This document shows, piece by piece, positions 24,780 through 37,653 of a stretch of DNA of 64,000 bases. The DNA is from Psettodes erumei (lineage: Eukaryota; Chordata; Actinopteri; Pleuronectiformes; Psettodidae): positions 868,001 through 932,000 of the forward strand of contig JAFBJZ010000410.1 of the NCBI GenBank assembly GCA_016785225.1. Direction: 5' to 3'. Both the position numbers and the translations under genes were made by a program. The first letter of the stretch is position 1, and the number at the start of each line of letters is the position of its first letter. The notes below the pieces were generated by a model, which was given only the letters and a program-made list of their open reading frames with translations, ran no database searches and was not told the DNA's origin.

Positions 24780-27700
24780 TTAATACTCCTCGCCCTCTTC
24801 GTCCTCTTCGAATGAGTCGATGCCGACCTCCTCGTAATCCTTCTCCAGGGCGGCCATGTCCTCCCTGGCCTCGGAGAACTCGCCCTCCTCCATGCCCTCT
24901 CCCACGTACCAGTGGACGAAGGCCCTCTTGGCGTACATCAGGTCAAACTTGTGGTCCAGGCGGGCCCAGGCCTCGGCGATGGCGGTGGTGTTGCTCAGCA
25001 TGCACACGGCCCTCTGCACCTTGGCCAGGTCTCCCCCGGGAACCACGGTGGGGGGCTGGTAGTTGATGCCGACCTTGAAGCCCGTGGGACACCAGTCCAC
25101 GAACTGGATGCTGCGTTTGGTCTTGATGGTGCTGATCGCCACGTTGACGTCTTTGGGCACCACGTCGCCGCGGTACAGCAGGCAGCAGGCCATGTACTTG
25201 CCGTGGCGGGGGTCGCATTTCACCATCTGATTGGCCGGCTCGAAGCAGGCGTTGGTGATTTCGCTCACAGTGAGCTGCTCGTGGTACGCCTTCTCAGCTG
25301 AGATGACGGGGGCGTAGGTGGCCAGGGGGAAGTGGATACGAGGGTACGGCACCAGGTTGGTCTGGAACTCCGTCAGGTCCACGTTCAGGGCGCCGTCGAA
25401 GCGCAGGGAGGCCGTGATGGAGGAGACGATCTGGCTGATGAGGCGGTTCAGATTGGTGTAAGACGGGCGCTCGATGTCCAGGTTCCTGCGGCAGATGTCG
25501 TAGATGGCCTCGTTGTCCACCATGAAGGCGCAGTCCGAGTGCTCCAGGGTGGTGTGGGTGGTCAGGATGGAGTTGTAGGGCTCCACCACGGCCGTGGACA
25601 CCTGAGGAGCCGGGTAGATGGCAAACTCAAGCTTGGACTTCTTGCCAAAGTCTACGGAGAGACGCTCCATCAAGAGGGAGGTGAAGCCGGAGCCGGTTCC
25701 TCCTCCGAAGGAGTGGAAGACCAGGAAACCTTGGAGCCCCGTGCACTGGTCAGACTGACGGATGGAGGAAGAATTCACAAGTCAAGACCATACAAACCAT
25801 ACAAGCACAACATGGTGGGGCTTCTCATCACGTTTGAGCCCGTCTCACCAGTTTGCGGATCCTGTCCAGCACAGAGTCGATGTGCTCTTTTCCCACAGTG
25901 TAGTGGCCGCGGGCGTAGTTGTTTGCTGCGTCCTCCTTCCCTGAGATCAGCTGCTCGGGATGGAAGAGCTGGCGGTATGTGCCTGTCCGGACCTCATCTA
26001 AAAACAGAGAGGATATGTAAACAAATGTTAATTTGATAAACTTGTTTTTGTTTGTGTGTGTGTGGAGTTGTTCTTCTATGTACTGAGGGGCTAAGGCCCA
26101 TTTTTACCAACTGAGCCTTTAAAACCTTTAAAACATTTAAACAGAATGGGTGGCAGCTCAGTTTTTACTGAGCTGACTTGCTCACTTGAATTGTTTGAAA
26201 TGAACTTTGGTTGGAATATAAATTCATATAAATGAACGGCTCACAAGGGTAATGATCAGCCACATTAATCTTTACAGCTTGATCGAATTTGTTGACTCTC
26301 CCTGAAGTCAGGTTACTTTTTCAGCAACGCTGGTTCTACCTCCTGGGATCAAACTCTGCCTCACAGTGTTTCCACGTCTGAAACAGCTGTGGAGCAGGAC
26401 CCTTCGACTTAACGGATGTGAAACAGACTGTTTTCCCTCCTCACCGATAACAGTGGGCTCCAGGTCGACAAAGATGGCCCTGGGGACGTACTTCCCGGTG
26501 CCGGTCTCGCTGAAGAAGGTGGTGAAGGAGTCGTCGTAGCCTCCCGTGGGTTTGTCGCTGGGCATGTGGCCGTCGGGCTGGATGCCGTGCTCCAGGCAGT
26601 ACAGCTCCCAGCAGGTGTTGCCCATCTGGACACCGGCCTGGCCCACGTGGATGGAGATACACTCGCGCTGTGCAGGGAGAAGTCAGAAAATCCAGTTTAC
26701 ACACTATGATCCATTTCAACTGTGAATGTCAAAGTGTTCAAACCACTACGTCATTTCCAAACATATAGGTCAAACCACTTCACTGGAATGCTTTACACAA
26801 ATGTTTCTGCTTTCAAACTTGTCTTGACCTGCAACAAATGTGGGTGGAGTCAACAAGGTTTTTCAACTGCTCGTGTACTTTCACATCGTTGTCGCCACAA
26901 CCTGATTTCTAGTCTCCTTCTGCAAAAACTTTGCCATAAACGTTCAAACGTTGTTGCAAACAGGATGTGACGCATCAAATCAACTGTCAGCGATCTAAAT
27001 AAGCAAACGATGGTGATTAGCACAGTCATGGCAGTCTGAGGGGGCCAAAGGGCTCCCACGCCCTGCTCAAGTATTTCTCGTCCCTTGTAAACCATGTGGG
27101 TGGTGGAGGAGGGAGACGCTCTGAAACAAGTCTGGTCTCATTATTCGGAGGGAAAAAAAATTGGCCTGAGGGAGTCGAGGACGCAAAACTGCCCGTCCTG
27201 CTCGGTTCGGTGGCCTCCAGAAGATCACCGACGCCACGGCACAGTGGCGCCTCAGAGGAAGAAGTTAGCGTCGCTCATCGTGTCAAAAATGCTGATCTCT
27301 GACTGCTTCAACCACCGCGTGGCACCGCTGCAGCTCGTCTGTCAACAAAAGACCAGCTGTCACTGGAAATATGAGCGCACGACCGCATCATGATGTGCTG
27401 TCAAAATATCATTGTGCCCCTTTTAGTTGACACGCTCCACATCAGCCAAGAGAAGCGTTTATGGAAACCAAACCTGTTCTATTTACATAGTTGAAATAAC
27501 TCAATGTTTACAAGGGAGCTCAGAGGGAGGAAAACTCATTTTTTAGAGTCTCACTCAAATATTTGACTGAAATTCCTGTCATGCGTGTTTGCGTGTTTTT
27601 CCAGTGTGACGTCTTCAGCGAGACATTCCCCCGCTGTAACACTGACAGTTCAGCTGAGTTTGACCAGAAGACAACAACTTCAGGCCTCAACAGACCTAAA

Positions 27701-29358
27701 CGCTTGTGTCGAGGACAGAGGAGGGGTCGCGGCCACATGGCAGTTGCCAAGTATGGTGAAGGCAGCCAGCTCAGCAGCCAGCTATTTTGAGTGAGGATTC
27801 AATCATTCGACCCACACAGACACACACACACACGTCGGGCCGCAGCTCTGACCCAGTAACCTGGTCTGGTTTGCAACTGCAGCTTATATCACGGATATAT
27901 AATGCTCCAAAAATAACAGCATGACCAGCTTTCCCGAGCTTTTACAGTCTCTCTGCAGAATGCAGTGTGCAACTGCAAAGTATAGTGTTGTTATGAAATG
28001 ATAGACAAGGTTCCAAAAGGAACAGGAAGGTCATATTCAGCATGAACTTTCAGTCGTCTCGCTGTTTTGTGAGTCAGGGACCTCTGACTGTTGCACGATG
28101 AATGTGAGAAAAAGTGGGAGCGGCGGCCTGTTTGCTTGCTGGAGTTGCAACACACCACGTTGTTTTGTGTTTACCACACAAACAGCCTGTGAAATTAACA
28201 CTTCCAGGCAAAGAGGGGGGAGGGCAGCTTCCTGTGTCGTGTCCTGACTGAACGTACGTCACGTCTGACGTCGGGATCCCAGCATGGGACAGCGAACACA
28301 GAGGAGCATTGTACTGTTACTGTGCACATGTAACTGGGTATGAATCGGAAAATTAATTTGGAATTTCAAAGTTTCCTGAACAAAAATGAAATCCCATCTG
28401 AGGTGCCACAGCACAGATCCAAACCATAACCAGAATTCTCAGAGTGGATCAGGACTCTAAAGGCGCATTCCTCCTTTATATGTTGGATCCCAAACGGCCC
28501 GGCAGGAAGTCGCCAGATCTAAACCATTTGTTAAGTAGACCTCTCTTGTCGTTAACTGCTCTGATTCACTTCTGCTTTCCCCTGCTTTCAAAATGGCCTG
28601 CAAACATTACAACACACACACTCGCTGTTGGCACCGGCGTTACAAAGGGAAATGTGGTCATAAGGGAAGTGTCTGCATCCGGATCTCATGAAGAAAAATC
28701 AACTTTAAGCTCTCGTCTCTTGGAAGAATGTCGATCCAAGTCTTCCAGGGTTTAAGTCATGTGCCTCGTCACATGTGTCACGGTTGGTCGCATGTTTTCA
28801 AGCGTGAGCAGCCTTCAGTTCTTACAGGAATGCAGCAGCTTATCAGCCCGGTGGTGAAGGGCAGAAAATAGAAATGTAAAACACACAAGCGGCTGCTGGA
28901 AGCCACATCAGCATTCCCAACCAGCCGGGGCAAACAAGCACGCCCTCACAGAAAACTCCTCCAGTCCCCATATGGAAGCAGTTAACCTTTGCTGGAGCCA
29001 CATGGCTGGTAGCATATTTCCACTGCCTGACTTTATGCTTCTCACTCTCTGAAAAGTGCGAAAGCTGCTCCGCGGCTGCGTTTTATGTGCTGTAGCGATG
29101 CCCAGTTTTTTTGTTCTCTTCCCAGAGGCAGCCCGGGGGCCATTAAAGTACAAACAGTGGACAAGGCTCAGCTTTGTGACACAATTAGGAGAATGTCTGC
29201 AGATCTGAGAGGAACACTATGAGTATTAAAGTGTTTTCTGAGTCACATGTCAGATTGGACTCAGACCATTCACCTACAGTAAATTTAACGCTGTAATTTA
29301 AGCAGCAACACCACATGTTAATAGTTAATAAAAGTAATAATGGCTGAATACTCACCAT
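24780..29358 (-). CDS. Alpha-tubulin chain, four coding exons
   Basis: Exons in order of translation: 29356-29358 (ATG only), 26445-26667, 25849-25997, 24780-25754. The total gives 449 aa (family about 450). An ATG-only first exon followed by 223- and 149-nt exons is the standard vertebrate alpha-tubulin structure. Seen: MREC start, Lys40, GTP-binding GGGTGSG at 142-148, Glu254 in the LTEFQT segment (the residue that drives GTP hydrolysis on the neighbouring beta subunit), and a C-terminal DEEGEEY ending in the detyrosinatable Tyr449. It polymerises with beta-tubulin into microtubules. Unusual residues: Thr19, and KPTGGY at 40-45 where most alpha-tubulins have KTIGGG. The tail VGIDSFEEDEEGEEY mixes TUBA4- and TUBA8-like features, so the isotype is unresolved. 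Confidence 0.95.
26668..29355 (-). other. First intron of the alpha-tubulin gene
   Basis: A 2.7-kb intron directly after the ATG. It contains short purine-rich and CA-rich stretches. No exon or mobile element could be recognised. Large first introns in tubulin genes often carry enhancers, but nothing specific is visible here. Confidence 0.6.
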
Positions 29359-29478
29359 TCTGCTGGTTTTGCTTGTCCTTTTTGGAGAGGGCGTTCAAAC
29401 TGGTAGATTCTCACAGTGCACCTATAATGAGATCTCTGTGAGCAAAGTCCCCACAGTGGGACTCACACACTTTTTATA
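29359..29478 (-). promoter_or_regulatory. Core promoter and 5' UTR of the alpha-tubulin gene
   Basis: On the minus strand TATAAAAA occupies 29471-29478, 113 nt or more upstream of the ATG-only exon. That would place transcription start near 29445 and give a 5' UTR of roughly 85-90 nt. The start codon is followed immediately by a GTGAGT donor. Confidence 0.65.
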
Positions 29479-29864
29479 GCTACTACAGGGGGCGGAGGAG
29501 AAGAGGTGGAGCCATTAACAGCTGCAACTTTGTTCTTCAAATCCTCCTCTTCTTCTTTCTTAGGAGCAGAAGGAGACTTCCTGTTCGGCCTTTTCAGAAT
29601 AAAAGGAACTCAGCAAAGTAACTCCGTTTACGTGGAAAAGCATTTTTGTGTTGTGTTGATGTCTGCAGTTAACCCTAGTGTTTCTCTTTTTACATGATCA
29701 TATTAATATTTTTCAGATTGTTTTCCTTCTGTAAACAATCTATGTTTGTGTATTTGTGTTTGACTAACCTTTGACTCTGGAGGAAATAATTGAAATAAGT
29801 CCTCAACTGACATTTTTCAAGGTCAAGCCTAAATTTGTGCTCTTGCTGTAGTAGATGGTTACAG

Positions 29865-29879
29865 CCACTAGATGGCGAC
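29865..29879 (+). promoter_or_regulatory. Candidate CTCF-binding motif upstream of the tubulin promoter
   Basis: CCACTAGATGGCGAC agrees with the degenerate CTCF consensus at all but the last position. It lies about 390 bp beyond the tubulin TATA box, between that gene and the nr4a2 domain. Motif match only. Confidence 0.35.
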
Positions 29880-32800
29880 ATAGTTAATTACATTCTGTCT
29901 CCAGCGCTGAACCGTCACTTATCCTGCTGTGCACAGGATGGATCATTGTCTCTGCTGGACTGTGGTCACCCGAGCCCCACACGAGGAACTGAAGCACCAG
30001 GTCTGCTGTCAGTTGTCTTTAGGTAAATTAATTAATTGCAAACTTCATCAGGAATCAAATATTATCTCAGGTTTGCTGACCATGTTGTGAGGGCCGGCGT
30101 ATCTTCATGTAACACTACAAAATGTGTGAGGCGTTGCTCTGATTGGTACGAGGACAGAAAAGTTATCGGAAAAACATGTTCAAATTCAGTTTGCACTTCA
30201 CAAATGTTTTCCATCGACTGCCCACTGATCGTGAACTTTACCTGTCCGTCACTCTTTACAGGAATGCAGAGCTGATCCGAGGGCCTTCAGATGTCTGAGC
30301 TCTTCGCACCAGGACTGCGACTCTCAATGTAAACGCCGTCATAATCCTCAAAACAATCCCCCCCCAGTCCACCGTAGCCCGTAGCTCCATCACCTGAACC
30401 GCTCATTCCTCTTCAAACACTCCCTGAAGCATCTTTTTTTTTTTTTTTTGGAGAGGAGCGATTGCGATAGACGGATAATGGAGATCAAGTGATGTGTTTC
30501 TTCGTCCTCCCCTCTGCGGTCCACAGATTACTTTTCTTTTACACCTCCCTCAGTGGTGAGACGAGTGAACTATTTCTTTCCCTCCCTTCTCTTGACTGTG
30601 CTGCAGCTTTTCTTTGAGTAAGTCGAGTCACTTTATTTGTAACACCAAGTAATGCAAAGCACACATATACATATTGTAATAGAGTTATAGCCAGATTCCA
30701 AATAATAATAATAATAGACGTTTCTCAAAGCAAAGCAGCAAACCTGCTTCATTTTACACATCATTTTGTCAAAATTAGCCTGATGTTGTTTTTCCATCAT
30801 GTACCTGCAGAGAGGGGGACGTTCAAGACTGGACGTGTGGACACGTCTGCAGAGGATGGCCGCAGGTACGTAAAGGCTGTTGTGTGCGTTAGCGCTGCTA
30901 TCCTACAAGGTGTGTGAGGTGAATATGCATTTGTGATTCATTTCTGTGACAACTGTTTGGTGTGAGTGCTGCAGACTTGAATTCAGTGAAAAATAGCTAA
31001 ACTCCAGTGTGTGTCTGGAGTGTGAGTCCTCAGCAATGCAGGTCACAGCAGTCGCAGGTTGGTCGATGCGGGTGTCTCACATTGTGCATACAGAAGGACA
31101 AAATGATTCCACCACACATACACACACACACACACACGCAGACCTGTGACTCCCCCCTTAGAATAAACCCAGTTAGTCAAGACACCAGTGTTTGATCTGT
31201 CTAAAAAACACCCACATAGTCATACAGCGCACACACACACAAGCACACAATCTTTCCCCTCTACAAAAGGCACAAACTCTCTCAGGATTGTGATTTTTCC
31301 TGAATGTTTGGACCTGATTGCAATGTGAAGAGAGACAGAAGTCGACTGAGCCCACACATGTAGAATTGTGTATAAATTATCTGAGACTCGACTTCAGGTG
31401 CTCGTTGTTCCCACCAGGGATCCTCAGTGTTTGTATTCTGTCCTTTGTCTCTGTGGTTTGAAATAATCCAAGCCACTGATTCAAGTGTTTCGACATCAGC
31501 CGAGAGTTTGTATTTCCTGCTGAGAGAGATTCGGGCTCCCAGAAGGATTTACCCTCCCAAACATAACTCTGACTGTAATCCCTTCCAATTACTATCCGTT
31601 ATTTAGATGGCAGGAAGGTTCAGAGCTGGAGTTGTTAAGTGGACTCTTCATCCTGACAAAACACTCATAATTTACTGAAATAAATTAAAAGTGTCGGCCA
31701 GTGATAGTGGAGCAAAATCCAGTTAGCCAGAATTATAAACAGAGATTTCTTATAGTCAGTGAGAGGAATTATTAATTATGAATCCCTGAATAAAATAAGA
31801 AATTCAATTATTTGATTTCCTATCAAAGTCAAATCTCAGCTGGGATTTATTAGCCTGCATTACCAATGACGGATCAATCTAACATCACATCTGTCTGACA
31901 ACAAATTCATTTACAATTTCAACAGCATCTGATCAGTAATCTGCAATAATCTGTAATGTATTACATGTTGAAAGTAAGCGGGGGGTCCCTGCCCGTAAAT
32001 CCGTCTGGATGCCGGCCGTCTCTGGGCTGCTGGTGATAAGGGTTAAGCCGTATTGAAGCTGGATGGATGCAGAGATCAAAGTCGGCAGGCAGAGCCTCCA
32101 CAAATCGTGCTCTCCAGATAAAATACTCGATGCTCCTGCGCTATATGGCCACAGCCGGCAGCCCCGAGGGCCGGGAGGTTTCAGGAGGCCCCCCCACCCT
32201 CAAAAAAACAACCTGTTTGTGCTGCTGGGTGAGTTGTTTGACAGTGAGTTACAATCTGAGAGTCGTGATATTCATGTATCTCCAGAATGTAGAGAATCAG
32301 AACTTGTCTTTGCACGCAGAATGTTACTTCAACTTGTTTTCCCCAGTATGTGTGATAAAGTGAACCCAGTGCTATGCTGACCTGACCCCAGGTCAGTTTT
32401 TAAACCACTGATTTTTAAGACATTTGTTTTGTTTTCTGTCTTAACTGCCCCCCAGTTTTGTCCTTCAGGTGCTTAAAGTTATTTTCAAAAGGAAAATTAC
32501 TCTGATCATTTTCACAGGTTTAAAAATCTTCACTGGAACTAGAGTAACACATGAAAAAAACAACCTATGTATTACTACAGGAACTTAAATAACTTTATGC
32601 TGAACTCCTGCAGGCAAATATTTCTTATGTTCCTGTGGAGTCTTTTAATATCCAAACCTATAAGCTGTGACAGCAGCTCGTGCTGCAGCTGTGCTGTGAA
32701 ACGTCTGTTATTGTATTAAACTCTCTCTACCTGTCGATCACCATCATCGTCGAAATTAATTGGACCTTTCTCCGATACTGCCATCGATTCGTTACCTTCC

Positions 32801-33760
32801 CCGGCTGCCACGCTGCAGCATTGAACGGCCTCCACTATTGATCTGCGGGCCTATTAAAACCTTCTTGGGAACATCATATTTTTTATATAAGACCTTAATT
32901 TTAAAAAAAAGAACATAAAATCAATTCTTGTTGCCAGAGAGAAGAGAAAGAAGAAACAAATCAGGTGTGCCGACTTCTAATGATTTAATTTCTCTCCTGT
33001 GATCCTGTTTATGATTTAACATATGAGACTCATGTGTTTAACCTGTTGTCATCCAGCGATCTGCAGCTGTATTTATTTCCCGTGTTTGACTTTTTCCCGC
33101 TGCAGGTGCTGAATTTGTGGCCTTTGTCTTCGCCAGCTGCAGCAGAAACCGACGTCTTTAATGCCACATCTAACCAGAGGGCTGCGGAAATGTCAGGCGG
33201 CCGGCGGCCTTTGTCTGGCAGAGCACGGTACGAAACCCGCAGCTACTTTCACAGTCACAGCCGAGAAATCATTTCCTCTCTGTAAAATATTGAGGAGCAC
33301 GGTGACCTTTGACCTTTACACAAACGTGGAAATATGTAGATGTGGCCTTTTTTCATGTCATTTACTATTAAAATGACAAAATAACTCATGAAATAGTTTC
33401 TAGTACGTCAGGCTTCATTAGGAACAACATAGACAAAAAATGCTGAAGACAAAAATGCTTTTGCTCGTGAAATTAATTCAGCCTTAGTCTACTCTAGTTT
33501 ACTTCTAATTTAAAATATAATTCATTTAAATGACCTGAACGGTTAAAAATTACTTATTACAAAAAACCCGGAAAATAAAGCAACACGGGCAATTTGTGAA
33601 AAATTGTGTTTAGACAACTGCAACCTCTGTGCAGAGGTGTCGCTCTGTCTTTAACCATTTTATATCTGGAAATAAACTATATTTATGAGGAAAATTATCA
33701 AAATGAAGTTTCAAAAAAAATAATAAGCCAGAATAATAAATCAGAGCTCAGCAGCAGTGG
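29880..33760. other. Intergenic DNA between alpha-tubulin and nr4a2
   Basis: Nearly 4 kb with no gene model. It contains a CA-repeat cluster (about 31110-31240), a T-rich run near 30433 and a moderately GC-rich, homeodomain-motif-bearing patch at 32730-32880 that could be a regulatory element of nr4a2. Confidence 0.55.
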
Positions 33761-33765
33761 CCTCA

Positions 33766-34110
33766 TTTATTTATTAAAACATGGACAGTGACACAAGAGC
33801 ATGATATGTTGTTAATCACTCTATGTTATAAGGAACCTAAACACGATGGGTTGATGCATTGATCTCTTATCAAAATGTCTCTGTACAAGATGAGAAGCAG
33901 GACAAGTGGGTTAAACAAATCTCCTTACACCTTTAAAACACATAGTTTGATTCACCTGCGGTCCATAATGTGGGCGTTCAAGACACATCGTAAAAACAAC
34001 ACCAACAGAAATGTCCAATGTGGCGAATGAATGTTTCCTGATCTACAGGATTTTAGAAAAGTCCCCATCACCATGCCTCAGTCCCATCGGATTCGGGAGC
34101 ATTATTTATT
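33766..34110 (-). terminator. nr4a2: nr4a2 3' UTR with poly(A) signals
   Basis: Minus-strand AATAAA occurs at 34105-34110 (about 130 nt after the stop codon) and again, overlapping, at 33766-33775. The interval is AT-rich. NR4A mRNAs are unstable immediate-early messages with AU-rich 3' UTRs, so the more distal signal may be the main one. Confidence 0.5.
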
Positions 34111-34241
34111 ATGATTAGGATTTAAATTGTAGACGCAAGAAAGATTTCACTGCTCAGTATCAGTGTTTGAAGCAGTGCACAGAGACTGCTGGGATTAAAC
34201 ACCAACAGAAAATCCTCACGTGTATTTTTCTTCTTGTGTCT

Positions 34242-37200
34242 TTAAAACGGCAGCGTATCGAGGAACAACTTATCTATTACTGCAGGTGGCGGCACCAGAT
34301 CCTCCAGCTTCAAGTAGAAAATCCTCTGCAGGCCCTGGATGCACAGAGTGCGCAGTTCAGGCAGCTTCTCTAACAGTCTGGACAAGTGGTCGGACCAGCA
34401 GCCGGATCCTCCGTCGCCGCACGTCCCCCCGTCCTTCAGGCAGTTGATGACGCCAGCCTGCAGCTCCTCCACTTTCTTCGGCTCCTTCAGCCCGTGCCTC
34501 TCTGCAAGTCCGTGAGTCACATTTCAGAAACACGTTACATGTGGGCATGTCCACTTCCAAATTAAAAAAACTCAAAAACACCTCAGGTGGGGGACTTTCA
34601 GGCCTTGAGGTAGAAACCATAAACAATATGTTTTTCTGTGTCTCACCAGTGACCAGCGCCAGGGTGCATATGCAGGAGAAGGTGGAGACGTCCAGGTTCA
34701 TCCTCTGCAGGTTGGCGGAGAATTCGACGATGCTGTCGATCCACTCCCCAAACCCCCTCAGGCACTGGAGCCGGTGCCACACCGAGCCGTCGCAGAAGAT
34801 CAGCTTCCCTTCCTCCGGGTTGGATCTGAAAACATCGTGACAGCTTGTGAAAAAAGGTAAAACGCTGAAAGTCAGAGGTGATTATAACCTGCACAAGACT
34901 GGTGCAGAGAAACCTGCCTGATTAACTGGACATACAGTACATCCATTATCAGACACTGACATTCATTTCTTAACTCAAACTCATTGTTCATTTCAAAACA
35001 AAGCTGCTGCTTAAAATCTTTGGCCCGATGACAAAATGCTCTGTCCTCTCAATAAATTCCCACGTCCCTCTGGGGCTTCACTTCTCATTAGCTCAGTGTC
35101 AAAAGTGCAAGAAAAATTGCCGAGTTTTGTAATGTTTATCGGCAGATTGTGACGAAAGCTTTGTCCTTTACCTGTACGACAGTCGTAAAACAAAGAGCTC
35201 GAGGAAGGCCGAATAAAAGAGGAGGTCTTGGTCGTGTTTCGGTAGGAAGGCGAACCCCGGGATCTTCTGCGCCCACCCTCGAATGACCTCCATCGATCTG
35301 GTCAGGAGGTCGTAAAACTGCCCGACGTGCTGCGCGTCGTCTCCCAGCGGACTTCCAGGACTCTCCCTGAACTGCAGCGAAAGGTCACCAGCGGGGCGTT
35401 AGGTAGGAAATACCACGAGTTACCGCTGTATTTTGTTTTCAGGCTAATTGCGTCGGCTCACTTTGGAGTAGTCGAGGCGGGAGGGTGGAGGGTTTGACTC
35501 CACGTGCGCCCTGACGAGGGCGCTCAGGAGGGTGCTGACAGGTGGAGACGAGTCTGACGCAGCTTTGGGCTTGGACGGCAGGCGACCTCTTCGACCTTTC
35601 AGACTGTCCGTCCTCACCACTGCAGAGCGTGTTGAGAAAAGAGTTTTGAGCCGCGGTTCTGTTTTTGTTCCAGGTGTACGTTAAGCTGATGTCAGCCCCA
35701 GTGTTGGAGCTTGTGGTTTTGAGGTGTGTATCGCTTTACCTTCTTTGACCATTCCCACCGTGAGGCACTTCTGGAAGCGACAGTACTGGCACCGGTTCCT
35801 CCTGCGTTTGTCCACGGGGCAGCTTTTGGCAGCCAAACACACGTACTTGGCGTTTTTTTGCACTGTGCGCTGCAGGGAGAGGGGAAAATGGTGATATTTT
35901 CAATTTACAAAATTTAAAAAATCTGTGATTTTACATAATATTTATCTCACAAAGAATCTCTTTTGAACATGTTTTAAGCTGCACAAAAGACGATTCAATC
36001 ACAATGTCATGGTGGAGAACTGCTCTCAAAGGATTCTTTTATGGCAGAAAAAAAAAAATGAGCTTTTTGTCCGAGTCTGTGAGATATGGTCTAATCTGTT
36101 GCCATGGAGAATCTTTTGGAAAGTCCTTATTAAACAAAGGAACAAGACGAACCATAAAACACAGTAACGTTTATGTAACAATGTCTCAGAGAACCTGAGT
36201 GGTTCTTTTAAAATTTGTTCCACATAAAGAGCCCACTTAGACGCTCCTTTTGAAAATTAACAGCAGCGCTCCTGCTCCTGTGGGCCGTCTGAGGCATTAT
36301 AAGGCATTCAGCAGGCAGACAGGGCAGTCTGGGTAAATACAGGGTCGTGGTCATTCATAATTTGGAGAATTGCCCCCGGGAGTCTCCTTCGGAAAGGAGA
36401 AGGGGGTGAATTTCAATTCACGGCACGTTGGTGGCCATTTTCATACAGGACATTTGCCCCCAAACTCAGGTGTCAAGAGATCAAGACGTGCATTTGAAGT
36501 ATAATGTCTAATTGAGGAGGCCAGTCATTTATCCCAGTGGGAATTTTACATGACGGCTTATTACTCTAAATTAGGGATTCATTAGGGGCCAGTGTGGCCG
36601 TGTGGAAGAAGGGAATTTATCCATGTGAGGAAGTTTCCATAACAGGGGTCCAATTACATACTTTTCAAAAAGATTTACAGCATTTTCACCTAAATTCCCA
36701 GCCTGGCAACTGCATTTATCTTTGAAAATGTCAAGGTGTTCCCGAGTCGCGTGCATGTCCATACAGCTTTAAATAAAGTTGCATTAAGCACCAACCTTGA
36801 AGAAACCCTTGCAGCCCTCGCAGGTGCGCACTCCGTAGTGCTGGCATGCCGCGTTGTCCCCGCACACCGCGCACAGCCCCTCCGCGCTCAGCGGTGCTCG
36901 GCTGGGGGCAGAGGAGTTCTGGTAGTCCACGAAGTGGTGACCGTGGGCGAGCTGGAGCGGGTGAGGAAAGCCCACACCGGGCTGCTTCCCCAGGCCGGCG
37001 GAGCCCAAAACCCCGGGACTGTCGAGCGGCTGGTGCGCCCCGACCGCGTCCAGGTTCATGGACACGTGAAGCGATCCGTCAAATTTCATCTGGCAGGCGG
37101 ACAGGCTCTGACCACTGTGCTGCGCGTGTTTGAGGGAAAACAGCGAAAATCTGCACAGTGTGTTTTTCCTGTGCGCTGCTGCCGCCAAATAGTCCTGTCG

Positions 37201-37653
37201 AAAACTGTACAGAGAGCCGGAGTCATCCCAGATCTGTCCCGATGGAGTGTGGAAGCTGGAAGAAATGGGGGTGTGCGGCGAGGGAGAGCGGTAATAATAC
37301 ACTGAGCCCGGGGAGGAGGAAAGCAGCTCGTCGGACTGATGTGTGGGGTGCTGGTTCGGCTGATACCGCGGGCACCCGTGCGCATCCTCCACCTTGACGC
37401 ACGGAAGCTCCCCCTGCACCGGCATCTGGAAGAGGCAGGGGGGCTTCACGTCGTACCCGGAGCCGTAGGTGTCCACCAAGGGGCCAAAGCTGGGGCCCGA
37501 CGTCGCAGCTGAGAGTTCACTGTTCGTAAGGTCCATGCTGAACTTGACAAACTCCGGGGTGAGGAAGTCGCAGCTGCGCTCGCCGCCGGCGCTCTGGGAA
37601 GCCGGGCTGGCTCCTTGAGGAGAGGAGCCGCACTGGGTCTGGACACACGGCAT
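34242..37653 (-). CDS. nr4a2: Nuclear receptor NR4A2 (Nurr1), six coding exons
   Basis: Exons in order of translation: 36796-37653 (exon begins 37658), 35740-35869, 35462-35619, 35172-35371, 34647-34825, 34242-34501. All junctions are GT-AG in phase; 594 aa (human NR4A2 is 598). Seen: the NR4A N-terminal signature (MPCVQ, FLTPEFVKFSMDLTN), a two-zinc-finger DNA-binding domain from about residue 261 with P-box CEGCKGFF, the basic RTDSLKGRRGRLPSKPK extension, and a ligand-binding domain ending in the AF-2 helix DKLFLDTLPF. Family knowledge: a constitutively active orphan receptor binding NBRE/NurRE sites, an immediate-early gene required for dopaminergic neurons. Odd: the YSYHSSGEYSS-like segment of mammalian NR4A2 is missing and the hinge is divergent. 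Teleosts keep two copies; a versus b is unresolved. Confidence 0.94.
36240..36670. promoter_or_regulatory. Conserved-looking noncoding block in the nr4a2 intron
   Basis: Low-repeat sequence with homeodomain-type cores (TCTAATTGAGG, CTAAATTAGGG), a CATTCATAATTT stretch and an inverted TCTCCTTCGGAAAGGAGA. It lies in the intron that splits the two zinc fingers. Composition and motif density resemble vertebrate developmental enhancers. This is inference; conservation was not measured. Confidence 0.3.

Noticed and set aside
25332..26036. 234-codon open frame antisense to alpha-tubulin
   Set aside because: It is a shadow of the highly GC-biased tubulin exons on the opposite strand and runs through an intron.
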